The notes under the pieces were generated by a model. That model did no database searches, was not told where the DNA came from, and was given only the letters and a program-made list of their open reading frames with translations. DNA of 64,000 bases. Source: Micromonospora phaseoli. GTDB lineage: Bacteria; Actinomycetota; Actinomycetes; Mycobacteriales; Micromonosporaceae. The DNA lies in NCBI RefSeq assembly GCF_900109115.1, contig NZ_FNYV01000002.1:496001-560000 (forward strand), given 5' to 3'. Shown one piece after another: positions 8,466 to 17,006 of this stretch (positions are counted from its first letter, which is position 1; every line of letters begins with the position of its first letter). The position numbers and the translations under genes were made by a program.

Positions 8466-9644
8466 ATGACCAGCAGAATCGATGACCTCGTCGCCCGTAC
8501 CCGAGCTTTCATCGACACCCATGTGATCCCCGTCGAGGACGAGTTCGACGGGGACGTCGCCGCCGCCGGCGGTGACGAACTGCGCGCCGGCCTACAACAC
8601 GAGGCACGTGCGGCGGGCGTCTTCGCCCCGCACGCGCCACGCGAGTACGGCGGCCTCGGCCTGGGCATGGCGGAACGCGCCCCGGTCTTCGAGGCCGCCG
8701 GGCGTTCCCTCTTCGGCCCGCTGGCCCTCAACATCAACGCCCCCGACGAAGGCAACCTCCACCTGCTCGAACGGGTCGCCACCGGTGGCCAGCGGGAGCG
8801 CTACCTCGCGCCACTTGCCCGGGGCGAGCAGCGGTCGGCCTTCGCGATGACCGAGCCGCCACCCGGTGCCGGGTCGGACCCGGGCGCACTGCGGACGCTC
8901 GCCCGCCGCGACGACGACGGATGGCTGATCACCGGTCGCAAGAAGTTCATCACCGGTGCCGACGGTGCCGGCTTCTTCATCGTCATGGCCCGGACCAGCG
9001 GAGAGCCGGACTCCACCGGCGGCGCGACGATGTTCCTCGTACCGGCCGACCGCACCGGCATCCGGGTGATCCGGCACGTGAACACGATGGACAGATCGAT
9101 GCTCGGCGGCCACTGTGAACTCGACCTGACCGACGTCCGGGTCGAGCAGGACGACGTGCTCGGCGCGCTCGACCAGGGATTCCACCACGCCCAGGTCCGG
9201 CTCGGCCCGGCGCGCCTGACCCACGTGATGCGCTGGCTCGGCGCGGCCCAGCGGGCCCACGAGACAGCGGTCCGGTACGTCAGCGAGCGCTCCGCCTTCG
9301 GCCGCCCGCTGGCCGAGCAGGGAATGATCGAGCTGATGATCGCCGACAACGAGATCGACCTCGCCGCGACCCGCTCCCTGCTGCTCACCGCGTGCCGGGT
9401 CCTCGACGCCGGCCACGCCGGCCGCGAGGAGACCTCGCTGGCCAAGGTCTTCGGAGCCGAGGCCGCGCATCGCGTCGCCGACCGCGCGGTCCAGATGTGC
9501 GGCGGCGCCGGCGTCTCCGCCGACCTGCCGACCGCCCGGATCGCCCGGGAGATCAGACCCTTCCGGATCTACGACGGCCCCTCGGAGGTCCATCGCATGT
9601 CACTGGCCCGGCGCGCCGTCCGCCGGTACGGCGGCCCGCGGTGA
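8466..9644 (+). CDS. Acyl-CoA dehydrogenase family protein
   Basis: A 392-residue FAD-dependent dehydrogenase that would insert a 2,3 double bond in an acyl-CoA. Family signatures are present: FAMTEPPPGAGSDP near residue 122 and a C-terminal block with QMCGGAGVSADLP near 345 and an arginine-rich EIRPFRIYDGPSEVH. The equivalent of the catalytic-base region reads RIYDGPSEVH, consistent with an active member. The start is ATG 8466 behind GAGG. It stands alone on the plus strand and shares a promoter region with the monooxygenase operon, so joint control by the TetR gene is likely. Confidence 0.92.
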   Translation: MTSRIDDLVARTRAFIDTHVIPVEDEFDGDVAAAGGDELRAGLQHEARAAGVFAPHAPREYGGLGLGMAERAPVFEAAGRSLFGPLALNINAPDEGNLHLLERVATGGQRERYLAPLARGEQRSAFAMTEPPPGAGSDPGALRTLARRDDDGWLITGRKKFITGADGAGFFIVMARTSGEPDSTGGATMFLVPADRTGIRVIRHVNTMDRSMLGGHCELDLTDVRVEQDDVLGALDQGFHHAQVRLGPARLTHVMRWLGAAQRAHETAVRYVSERSAFGRPLAEQGMIELMIADNEIDLAATRSLLLTACRVLDAGHAGREETSLAKVFGAEAAHRVADRAVQMCGGAGVSADLPTARIAREIRPFRIYDGPSEVHRMSLARRAVRRYGGPR

Positions 9645-10123
9645 CGTCGCCGGGGCCGGCGCGACCTCCCCCGCGCCCGCCGCCCGGCCTCGCCCGGCCG
9701 ACGCAGATCCGTCCCGATGGTCACCGCGCACGCCGCGCACGCCGCCGGTCCGAACATCAACCACGGGTGGACGTACGCCCGCCGAGTCGACATCGCCCGA
9801 CCGCCGCCAGCTTGATCGACTCGGTTTCGGCGCAATGGTGGACTTCTGACGCCCGAGATACCGCCGAAACGGCGAGCCGAGGTGCGGGCGAGCCGAGGTG
9901 CGGCTCGCTGCGCCGGGGACACGGGGTCGGGTCTGTGGATGCTGTCGACCTGATAGCGCGAACGGCTCACTGTGACTGACCGGCTGTGGCGCGCCAGCAC
10001 CAGTCCGGGGCCGCCGCGACAGCGCCCCGCGACAGCACAAACGGTTCAGCTCGACAGCGCCCACACGCACTGCCGTGGGCCACCTTCCGGCCGTGCGCGG
10101 GATCTGCCGCGCATCCCATGAGC
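9645..10123. other. Non-coding gap with a 16-bp tandem duplication
   Basis: No credible gene is seen; open frames here lack start context and family likeness. The only structure noted is a perfect head-to-tail duplication of a 16-bp unit (GCGAGCCGAGGTGCGG) at 9872-9887 and 9888-9903. Confidence 0.5.
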
Positions 10124-10152
10124 TTGACTTTCCAATATTAGTCAGTGATAGT
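10124..10152 (+). promoter_or_regulatory. Promoter with overlapping dyad for ars operon
   Basis: A -35 TTGACT at 10124-10129 and a -10 GATAGT at 10147-10152 are 17 bp apart, placing +1 at about 10159-10160, the A of the chosen ATG. The transcript would be leaderless. A dyad TGACT-N10-AGTCA (10125-10144) overlaps the -35 and spacer, where an ArsR repressor would block polymerase. Confidence 0.55.
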
Positions 10153-10159
10153 TGAGTCT

Positions 10160-10846
10160 ATGGAAGTTGAGCTTTCGTCCCTGGCGGGGCGGGCACGGGT
10201 GCATGCAGCGCTCGGCGACCCGGCACGCCTGGCGATCGTGGACGCGCTCACCCTGGGCGACGCCTCCCCCGGCGAGATCGCCCACCGCCTCGACATGCCG
10301 ACCAACCTGGTCGCCCACCACGTCAAGGTGCTCACCCACGCCGGCCTGGTGACCAAGGTCCGCTCCGAGGGTGACCGGCGACGCACCTACCTACAGCTGC
10401 GACCCGACACTCTCGCCGCCCTCACTGCCCCACGGCTGAGCGGCGTCGACCGGGTGGTCTTCGTCTGCACCCACAACTCGGCGCGCTCGCAGCTGGCCGC
10501 CGCGCTGTGGCGCAACCGCACCCGGGGCGCCGCCACCTCCGCCGGCACGAAACCGGCGGCCCGGGTGCACCCCCGGGCGGTCGCCGTGGCCCACCGCCAC
10601 CGGTTGGACCTCGACCCCGCCGGCACCGCGCACGTCACCGACGTCGTCCGCAGCGACGACCTCGTCATCGCCGTCTGCGACAACGCCCACGAGGCGATGA
10701 CCGGCCCGATCCGTCCTCGCCTGCACTGGTCCGTCCCCGACCCGGTCCGGCTGGACACCGACGAGGCGTTCGAGTCCGCCTACGCCGACCTCGCCGACCG
10801 CGTCGCCCGGCTCGCTCCCGCCGTCCTCCCCGGAGACCCCCGATGA
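10160..10846 (+). CDS. ArsR-type repressor fused to low-molecular-weight phosphatase/arsenate reductase-like domain
   Basis: A 228-residue fusion. Residues 1-95 form an ArsR winged helix (PGEIAHRLDMPTNLVAHHVKVL); residues about 98-225 are a low-molecular-weight phosphatase fold with an intact C-x5-R loop (VFVCTHNSARSQ). Such fusions occur in actinobacterial arsenic operons. The ATG at 10160 is preferred over GTG 10145 because the latter lies inside the predicted -10 element; translation would be leaderless. The classical ArsR metal Cys motif (ELCVCDL) is not visible in the helix, so the effector site may differ. First gene of an overlapping operon with two arsenate reductases. Confidence 0.85.
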   Translation: MEVELSSLAGRARVHAALGDPARLAIVDALTLGDASPGEIAHRLDMPTNLVAHHVKVLTHAGLVTKVRSEGDRRRTYLQLRPDTLAALTAPRLSGVDRVVFVCTHNSARSQLAAALWRNRTRGAATSAGTKPAARVHPRAVAVAHRHRLDLDPAGTAHVTDVVRSDDLVIAVCDNAHEAMTGPIRPRLHWSVPDPVRLDTDEAFESAYADLADRVARLAPAVLPGDPR

Positions 10847-11502
10847 CCGACATCAGACGCACCCCACGCCCCGACCTCTCCGTCGACCAGCGCCTGGCTC
10901 TGCGCACCGCCGCGACCCGCCTCGCCGCCGAGTTCGACGGCACGTACGGGGCCGAGACGATCGAACGCTTCCTGCACAGCAGCTACGACCAGTTCGCCAC
11001 CGACGGCCGCATCCCCCACTACCTGCCGCTGCTCGCCGAACGTTTCGCCCGCCAACGACTACACGCGCTGGCCAGGGTCGAGGGCCACCACCGCGACGGC
11101 CGTCCCGTCGTGCTGTTCCTGTGCACCCACAACGCCGGCCGCTCGCAGATGGCGCTCGGGTTCCTCGCCCACCTCGCCGGCGAGCGGGCGGTGGCCTGGT
11201 CCGGTGGCAGCGAACCCGGCATCGAGATCAACCCCGCCGCGGTCGCCGCGATGGCCGAACGCGGCATCGACATCTCCGAAGAGTTCCCCAAACCGTGGAC
11301 CGACGAGGTGGTACGCGCCGCCGACGTGGTGGTGACCATGGGTTGCGGCGACGCCTGCCCGGTCTTTCCCGGCACCCGCTACGAGAACTGGGACCTGGCC
11401 GACCCCGCCGGCCTCGGCGTCGACGACGTGCGGCCGATCCGCGACGAGATCGAACGGCGGGTACGCCGCCTTCTCGACGAGCTGAACGTACCCACCCGCT
11501 AA
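10843..11502 (+). CDS. arsC: Arsenate reductase, LMW-phosphatase fold, with N-terminal helical domain
   Basis: A 219-residue enzyme expected to reduce arsenate to arsenite in the cytosol. An N-terminal helical domain of about 85 residues (DQRLALRTAATRLAAEF...) precedes the catalytic domain, whose P-loop is LFLCTHNAGRSQ near residue 95 and whose second redox Cys segment is VTMGCGDACPVFPG near 170. This arrangement matches the mycothiol-dependent arsenate reductases described in actinobacteria. ATG overlaps the stop of the fusion gene (ATGA). Confidence 0.88.
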   Translation: MTDIRRTPRPDLSVDQRLALRTAATRLAAEFDGTYGAETIERFLHSSYDQFATDGRIPHYLPLLAERFARQRLHALARVEGHHRDGRPVVLFLCTHNAGRSQMALGFLAHLAGERAVAWSGGSEPGIEINPAAVAAMAERGIDISEEFPKPWTDEVVRAADVVVTMGCGDACPVFPGTRYENWDLADPAGLGVDDVRPIRDEIERRVRRLLDELNVPTR

Positions 11503-11539
11503 GCACCCAACCCGAGCGACCGAGGAGCAACACAATCCG

Positions 11540-12289
11540 ATGACCATCGCACTTCCGCGGCGCCTGCTGGCCGAATTCACCGGCACCGCCCTGCTGGTCA
11601 CCGCCGTGGTCGGCTCCGGCATCATGGCCACCGCCCTGTCCCCGGACGACATCGGCCTCCAACTGCTGGAGAACTCGATCGCCACGGCGTTCGCTCTCGG
11701 CGTGCTGATCCTGATGTTCGGACCGGTCTCCGGGGCCCATTTCAACCCGGTCGTCTCCGTCGCCGACTGGCTGCTCGGCCGACGATCGGGCACCGGCCTC
11801 ACCGCCGGTGACCTGGCCGGTTACGTGGCGGCACAGGTGCTGGGCGGCATCGCCGGAGCGGTCCTGGCGAACCTGATGTTCGACCTCGCCGCCGTCAGCT
11901 TCGCCGGCAAGGACCGTACCGGCGGGCACCTGTGGCTCGGTGAGGTCGTCGCCACCGCCGGCCTGGTCCTGCTGATCTTCGCGCTGGCCCGGTCCGGCCG
12001 CGCCACCGTCGCACCGGCCGCCGTCGGCGCGTACATCGGCGCGGCCTACTGGTTCACCTCGTCCACTTCGTTCGCCAACCCGGCGGTCACCGTCGGCCGC
12101 GCGTTCACCGACACGTTCGCCGGCATCGCCCCCACGTCGGTGCCGGGCTTCGTGCTGGCCCAGCTCGTCGGTCTCGCCGTGGGTGTCGGCCTGCTCGCCG
12201 CCCTCTACCCCGACGCCGGTGACGCCGCCGACCAGGTCGTCGTCCCCGCCGACGGTCACGAATCGCACGTCACGAGAGGCACCTCATGA
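11540..12289 (+). CDS. Aquaporin / aquaglyceroporin (AqpS-like)
   Basis: A 249-residue MIP-family channel with six hydrophobic segments. The first pore motif is the NPV variant (GAHFNPVVSVAD) and the second is canonical (FANPAVTVGR). Between two arsenate reductase genes it most likely lets arsenite leave the cell down its gradient, as AqpS does in the Sinorhizobium ars operon. No ArsB or Acr3 pump gene is nearby, which supports that role. It starts 37 bp after the previous gene behind a GAGGAG-like site and overlaps the next gene by ATGA. Confidence 0.9.
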   Translation: MTIALPRRLLAEFTGTALLVTAVVGSGIMATALSPDDIGLQLLENSIATAFALGVLILMFGPVSGAHFNPVVSVADWLLGRRSGTGLTAGDLAGYVAAQVLGGIAGAVLANLMFDLAAVSFAGKDRTGGHLWLGEVVATAGLVLLIFALARSGRATVAPAAVGAYIGAAYWFTSSTSFANPAVTVGRAFTDTFAGIAPTSVPGFVLAQLVGLAVGVGLLAALYPDAGDAADQVVVPADGHESHVTRGTS

Positions 12290-12693
12290 GCGACAAGCCC
12301 AGCGTCCTGTTCGTCTGCGTACACAACGCCGGCCGCTCCCAGATGGCCGCCGGCTGGCTGCGGCACCTGGCCGGCGACGCCGTAGAGGTCCGCTCCGCCG
12401 GCTCCGCGCCCGCCGAGTCGATCAACCCGGCCGCCGTCGAGGCCATGCGGGAGGTGGGCATCGACATCACCGACCAGACCCCCAAGCTCCTGGAGTACGC
12501 CACCGCGGAGTCCTCCGACGTCATCGTCACCATGGGCTGCGGCGACGCCTGCCCCGTCTTCCCCGGCAAGCGCTACGAGGACTGGAAGCTCGAAGACCCG
12601 GCCGGCCGGGGCGTCGAGGCGGTGCGGCCGATCCGCGACGAGATCCGCCACCGGGTCGAGCGGCTGCTCAGCGAGCTGCCCGTGACGGCTTGA
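12286..12693 (+). CDS. arsC: Arsenate reductase, short LMW-phosphatase type
   Basis: A 135-residue single-domain paralogue of the enzyme at 10843-11502. P-loop FVCVHNAGRSQMAAGWL near residues 8-24 and the second Cys segment VTMGCGDACPVFPG near 85 are kept; the helical N-terminus is absent. Redox partner by family is mycothiol/mycoredoxin or thioredoxin. Last gene of the operon, overlapping the aquaporin stop by ATGA. Confidence 0.92.
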   Translation: MSDKPSVLFVCVHNAGRSQMAAGWLRHLAGDAVEVRSAGSAPAESINPAAVEAMREVGIDITDQTPKLLEYATAESSDVIVTMGCGDACPVFPGKRYEDWKLEDPAGRGVEAVRPIRDEIRHRVERLLSELPVTA

Positions 12694-12757
12694 CCGGTCC
12701 CTTTCGGCCGGATGACGAGGCCGGCGGCACCGGGACTTGCTGGATCGACTCCCTCCT

Positions 12758-12775
12758 GGTTAGGTATGCCTAACC
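12758..12775. promoter_or_regulatory. Iron box (IdeR/DmdR-type operator)
   Basis: GGTTAGG-TATG-CCTAACC is a perfect 7-bp-arm dyad matching the TTAGG...CCTAA core of the DtxR/IdeR/DmdR consensus. It lies 18 bp before the GNAT gene and heads the siderophore locus, implying repression when iron is sufficient. Confidence 0.85.
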
Positions 12776-12793
12776 AAACTTCGGGAGGGTTTC

Positions 12794-13372
12794 ATGTCGT
12801 CGTCTGTCGCTGCGGCCGCAACGATCGGCGGTCTGGACAGCACGGTCGTCGTCACCGACCGGGTCGACGTGGATCAGCTCGCCGAGGTCTACCAGCAGGT
12901 GCACGCGGCCGATCTGCAGCTGACCGACCACCGCGTACCGAGCGTGCAGGAACGCCTTCGCTGGACCGCCGCGGCCCCCGGTTTCCAGGCGGCGCTCGGC
13001 TATGTCGACGGCCGCCTGGTGGGCACGGTGATGGGCTGTCCCCTGCCGCCCGACACCGTGTGGTGGCGTGACCTGACCGCGACCGACGATCCCGACCTGG
13101 CGGTCGAGTGGCAGGGGCGCACGTTCGCCGTGTGCGAGGCGTTCGTGCTGCCCGACCACCGCCGGCACCGCCTCGGCCTGCGGATGACCACGCAGTTGCT
13201 GGCCGGACGCCGCGAGGAGCGGGTCGCCCTGGCGGTCGCCGAGACGAACACCCGGGTCTGGCACGCGCTACAACGTATCCGCTTCGACCATGTCGGCGAT
13301 CTCGTCCCGTTTCCGGGCTGGCGTTCGCACCGGATGTTGGTGCGAACGCTGCCGCTGAGCCCCACGCCGTGA
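12794..13372 (+). CDS. GNAT-family N-acetyltransferase
   Basis: A 192-residue acyl-CoA-dependent acyltransferase. The acetyl-CoA-binding region is seen around residues 110-140 (VCEAFVLPDHRRHRLGLRMT, an R/Q-x-x-G-x-G/A-like loop). Start ATG 12794 has GGGAGG upstream. Immediately behind the iron box, it is probably iron-repressed; it may acylate a siderophore building block or protect the cell from one, but the substrate is unknown. A hairpin follows its stop, so part of its transcription may end there. Confidence 0.82.
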   Translation: MSSSVAAAATIGGLDSTVVVTDRVDVDQLAEVYQQVHAADLQLTDHRVPSVQERLRWTAAAPGFQAALGYVDGRLVGTVMGCPLPPDTVWWRDLTATDDPDLAVEWQGRTFAVCEAFVLPDHRRHRLGLRMTTQLLAGRREERVALAVAETNTRVWHALQRIRFDHVGDLVPFPGWRSHRMLVRTLPLSPTP

Positions 13373-13387
13373 GCGCAGAGACCAATG

Positions 13388-13409
13388 CCGACCGGCGCTG
13401 GCCGGTCGG
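13388..13409 (+). terminator. Hairpin after GNAT gene
   Basis: A 9-bp perfect GC-rich stem (CCGACCGGC / GCCGGTCGG) with a 4-nt loop starts 16 nt after the GNAT stop. No T-run follows, as is common in actinomycetes. It may attenuate rather than fully stop transcription into the ferric reductase gene, since no second iron box is seen downstream. Confidence 0.5.
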
Positions 13410-13478
13410 CGACCGGCACGCGGCGTCACCGACCTACCGGCTCGTCGTCACCCGGACGCAGGCACAGTGGAGGCACAT

Positions 13479-14192
13479 GTGAAACGAAACTGGGAAGCTC
13501 TCGTCCTCAAGGCGTTCGGGGGCAGGAACTTCCAGCTGACCGTCCTGGAGACCGAACCAGTCGGCGAGCGCTACCAACGGCTGCTCGTCGACGGGGGTGA
13601 GCTGCTGCGCGACTGCGGCACCCACCCCACCATGTGGATCCGGTTGTGGTTCGACAACGAGGGCCGACCCCACCAGCGGGCCTACACGCTGGTCGACCCG
13701 GACACCGACAGCGGGCGTTTCCACCTCGTGTTCGCCCTGCACGACGGCTGCGCCGCGCGCTGGGCCACGACAGCCCAGCCCGGAGACACCATCGAGGCGA
13801 CCGTGCAGGGCAGCTCCTTCACCCTGCCGGAACCGGCACCCGGCCGGCTCTACCTGGTCGGTGACGCGGCGTCGCTGCCGGCGGTCAACAGCCTGCTCGA
13901 CGCCGCCGGGCCCGTGTCCGCGACGATCTGGATCGAGTACGCCGACGACGGCGAGCGGACCCTGCCGGTGCGTACCCGCCCGCACGACGACCTGGTGTGG
14001 GTGCCGCGCCGCGACGAGGGCCAGCACCTGGTGGACACCGTCACCGCCGCCCTGGCCACCGGCCACGAGGACGCGCTGTACTGGGTGGCCTGCGAGGCGG
14101 CCAGCACCCGCAGCATCGTCAAGCACCTGCGGCGGGGACTCGGCGTCGGCAAGGAGCAGGTGGCGGCGTTGGCCTACTGGCGCGCCCGGTGA
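13479..14192 (+). CDS. Siderophore-interacting protein (ferric-siderophore reductase)
   Basis: A 237-residue flavin/NAD(P)H reductase of the SIP/ViuB family that releases iron from imported ferric siderophore in the cytosol. The FAD-binding segment RAYTLVDPD is near residue 70, and the NAD(P)-binding part starts at LYLVGDAASLPAV near 126, with the C-terminal YWVACEAASTRSIVKHLRR typical of SIP proteins. GTG 13479 is chosen for its GGAGG at 13469-13473; GTG 13467 would add four residues. Confidence 0.9.
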   Translation: MKRNWEALVLKAFGGRNFQLTVLETEPVGERYQRLLVDGGELLRDCGTHPTMWIRLWFDNEGRPHQRAYTLVDPDTDSGRFHLVFALHDGCAARWATTAQPGDTIEATVQGSSFTLPEPAPGRLYLVGDAASLPAVNSLLDAAGPVSATIWIEYADDGERTLPVRTRPHDDLVWVPRRDEGQHLVDTVTAALATGHEDALYWVACEAASTRSIVKHLRRGLGVGKEQVAALAYWRAR

Positions 14193-14217
14193 CGGGTCGC
14201 CACCCGAACGGTTCGTG

Positions 14218-15387
14218 ATGCTGTACCTGACCGCCCTCAATCCGACCGACGCCGTGCTCGACGGTCTGCTGCCGGCGGCCGGTTCGCTCGGCGTACCGGT
14301 CACCGTGCTCACCGACCGGCCCGACGACTGGCCGGCGGCGGTGCCGACCCGGCACTGCCCGGTACGGCAGCCGGACGCCGTCACCGAGGCCGTCCGGGCC
14401 GGGCCCACGGCGGCGGGTCTGTTGTCCAACAGCGACCACCTACAGGCCGCGACCGCGCAGGCGGCCCGGCGGCTCGGCCTGCCCGGAAAGGATCCCGAGT
14501 CGGCGCGGCGCTGCAAGGACAAGGCCGCCACCCGGCGGGCGATCGCCGCGGCCGGGCTGGATCACGTCCGCGCCCACCTGCTCGAACCGGGTGCGCCTGC
14601 GACGTTCGACGCCTTTCCCGCCGTGGTCAAGCCACGCGACGGTGTCGCCAGCGAGGACGCCTACCTGGTGACCGACGCCGGCGACCTCGCCCGCCGGGTC
14701 ACCGAGATCCGCCGCCGCCGACCCGACGAGCCGCTGGTGGTGGAGGAGTACCTGCCCGGCGACGTCCAGACGCACGACACCCTCGGTGACGCGCACACGC
14801 GCCGGGTCCTCGGCGGCTGGCGCACCACGCTCGGCGCGCCACCCACCTTCACCGAGCAGTGTCTGGAGTGGGCGCCGGCGACACCGGCGGTGACCGCCGC
14901 GCTGCACGCCCAACTCGACGCGCTCGGCGTACGGTTCGGCGCCTGCCACACCGAGTTCGTCGTGCAGGACGGGCGGCCCCGGCTGATCGAGGTCAACGAT
15001 CGGCTGATCGGTGACCGGATGGATCTCGTCCTCGCCGAACTGCTCGGCGTACCGCTGTTCGAGTACGTCATCCGGCTGCACCTCGGCGAGTCCGTGGCCG
15101 ACCTCGGTCTGCCCGAGCCGGCCACCGTCGGCCGGGCGGCCCGGGTCGAGTACGTCTGCGCCGAGCACGGCGGCACCCTGGTGGCCGCTCCCGGTCCCGT
15201 CGACGCGCTCCGCGACGGGGTGCGGCTCGGCTGCCGCCCGTTGCGTGCGGTGGGGAGCACCGCCGAGTGGACCGGCACCAACCGCGACTACCTGGCGGTC
15301 CTGCACGGCATCGGACCGGACCCGACCGGGGTCCGCCGCGCGCTGGCCGGCTTCCGGGCCGACCTGGACTGGGTGATCACCACGTGA
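14218..15387 (+). CDS. ATP-grasp ligase of siderophore pathway (PvsA-like)
   Basis: A 389-residue ATP-grasp carboxylate-amine ligase. The ATP-binding lysine segment is FPAVVKPRDGVASEDAYLV near residue 140, followed by LVVEEYLPGD, and the Mg-binding end LIEVNDRLIGD near 262. It would join a carboxylate to an amine through an acyl phosphate. Its place directly before two NIS synthetases and a decarboxylase matches pvsA of the vibrioferrin operon. GTG 14215 is an alternative start; no strong ribosome site is seen. It overlaps the next gene by GTGA. Confidence 0.82.
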   Translation: MLYLTALNPTDAVLDGLLPAAGSLGVPVTVLTDRPDDWPAAVPTRHCPVRQPDAVTEAVRAGPTAAGLLSNSDHLQAATAQAARRLGLPGKDPESARRCKDKAATRRAIAAAGLDHVRAHLLEPGAPATFDAFPAVVKPRDGVASEDAYLVTDAGDLARRVTEIRRRRPDEPLVVEEYLPGDVQTHDTLGDAHTRRVLGGWRTTLGAPPTFTEQCLEWAPATPAVTAALHAQLDALGVRFGACHTEFVVQDGRPRLIEVNDRLIGDRMDLVLAELLGVPLFEYVIRLHLGESVADLGLPEPATVGRAARVEYVCAEHGGTLVAAPGPVDALRDGVRLGCRPLRAVGSTAEWTGTNRDYLAVLHGIGPDPTGVRRALAGFRADLDWVITT

Positions 15388-17006
15388 CCGACCCGGTCGA
15401 ACGGGAGGTGTTCCGCCGGGTGCTGGACGCGCTGCTGCGCGAGGACCATCTCGGCCTGGACAGCACCGGGAGCCCCGACGGCCCCGGCTGGTGGCAGGTG
15501 CCGCACCGCGCCGGCCGGCTGCGTCTTCCGGTACGCCCCGACGGCTTCCAGCACGACATTCGCCTCGCCCGCGCGGAGCTGCACGTCGAGCCGCCCGGCC
15601 ACCGACCGCGTCGGGTCGACACGATGGCGGAGCTGCTGGATCTCCTCGCGCCCCGGGACGACGCGGACGCCGAGGAGGGCTGGCGTGCCTTCACCGCCGA
15701 ATGCCGGGCGGACCTGGTCGCCCGCCGGCTGGCCGCGGTGACCCGCTCCCGCACCCACGCCCGGATCGCTGCCGCCCGGACCAGCACGCCGACCGGTCTG
15801 TCCGGCGCGCTGCTCGACGACGTTCTCGCCGCCCGGGCCGGCCATCCCGTCTACCCCACCGACCGGTGTCGCCACGACCTCGACGGCGGCGAACTGCTCC
15901 GGTACGCACCCGAGCACGCCCCCACCTTCGCGCTGCGGTGGCTGCCCGTGCCGGCCGAGACACTGCGACTGAACGGCCCGCTGCCCGCCTGGTGGCCGGT
16001 GCCCCGGCAGGACAGGGAGGTGCTGCTGCCGGTGCATCCGCTCACCGCCGACCGGGCCGGCCTGCCCGTCCTCGACCGCCCGGCCGTCCCGGTACGGCCC
16101 ACGCTGTCGATGCGGACCGTCGCTCTCGATGCCGATCCCGCGACGCACCTGAAGCTGCCGCTGCCCACCGCGTCCCTGGGCGCCCGCAACCGCCGTACCC
16201 TCGCGCCCGACTCCCTGGCCGACGGGGCGGCGGTGGCCGGGCTGCTGGACCGCATCGCCGCCACCGAGCCGCGCTTCGCGGGGCGGGTGAGGCACGCCGA
16301 CGAGAGCACCTTCGGCCACTGCGACGACGACGAGCTGCGATCCTTTCTGCTGCGCCGGCTGCCCGCCGGGCTGGATCGGGCGACGGTGGTGCCGGTGGCC
16401 GCGCTCGCCGCGGCGGACCCGAGCGCCGCAACGGTTGCCCAGCGGGTCGGCGGTAGCGACCCGACCCGGCTGCTGCTGTCCTATCTGGATCTCCTACTCG
16501 ACTGGCACGTCTTCCTCTGGTTACGGTACGGAGTGGCGTTGGAAGCACATCCGCAGAACATCCATCTTGTCCTGCCGGCCGACGGCCCGCTCGGCCTGCT
16601 CTACAAGGACAACGACGGTGCCCGCCTGGATCGGCGGCACGCCGGCACGGTGCGGCTGCACGACCAGCGGATGTGGGTTCGCCACCCCGGGGAGTTGGCC
16701 GACATGTTCGTCACGATCACCGTGCACCTGGCCGCCGCGGCACCCCTGCTCGCCCTCGCCGAGCAGGGCGTCGACGTGCCCTCCCCCACCGAGGTGATCC
16801 CGCCGCGGCTGCGTGCCGCCCGCGACCGGTGGGGTGCGGATCCCACCACCCGGCGCCTCGTCGACGAGGTTCTCACCGCCGACCGGCTGCCCGTCAAGGC
16901 GATGCTCACCGCGGGTACGCTGCTGCCCAAGCAACGACTCGGCTGCACCGACGTCAACAAGTACTACCGGCGCACCGGCCCCAACTACCTGCGGAGCGAC
17001 TCGTGA
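15384..17006 (+). CDS. IucA/IucC-family NIS siderophore synthetase (first)
   Basis: A 540-residue NRPS-independent siderophore synthetase that condenses a citrate-type carboxylate with an amine or alcohol via adenylation. Family motifs in order: GHPVYPTDRCR near residue 150, LPVHPL near 215, PVRPTLSMRTV near 235, HLKLPLPTASLGARNRR near 253, EAHPQN near 388 and YKDNDGARL near 410; a FhuF-like/C-terminal domain ends in KYYRRTGPNYL. The usual GHPxHPxxKxR motif is changed to GHPxYPxxRxR, unlike the second synthetase, so substrate or ATP handling may differ. GTG overlaps the preceding stop. Confidence 0.9.
   Translation: MTDPVEREVFRRVLDALLREDHLGLDSTGSPDGPGWWQVPHRAGRLRLPVRPDGFQHDIRLARAELHVEPPGHRPRRVDTMAELLDLLAPRDDADAEEGWRAFTAECRADLVARRLAAVTRSRTHARIAAARTSTPTGLSGALLDDVLAARAGHPVYPTDRCRHDLDGGELLRYAPEHAPTFALRWLPVPAETLRLNGPLPAWWPVPRQDREVLLPVHPLTADRAGLPVLDRPAVPVRPTLSMRTVALDADPATHLKLPLPTASLGARNRRTLAPDSLADGAAVAGLLDRIAATEPRFAGRVRHADESTFGHCDDDELRSFLLRRLPAGLDRATVVPVAALAAADPSAATVAQRVGGSDPTRLLLSYLDLLLDWHVFLWLRYGVALEAHPQNIHLVLPADGPLGLLYKDNDGARLDRRHAGTVRLHDQRMWVRHPGELADMFVTITVHLAAAAPLLALAEQGVDVPSPTEVIPPRLRAARDRWGADPTTRRLVDEVLTADRLPVKAMLTAGTLLPKQRLGCTDVNKYYRRTGPNYLRSDS

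Noticed and set aside
9600..10070. Minus-strand frame of 156 codons in the gap after the acyl-CoA dehydrogenase
   Set aside because: No ribosome site, no family likeness, and part of it overlaps the dehydrogenase end; compositional noise is more likely.
10145..10159. GTG start five codons upstream for the ArsR fusion
   Set aside because: The GTG overlaps the predicted -10 element (10147-10152), so the mRNA would not include it.
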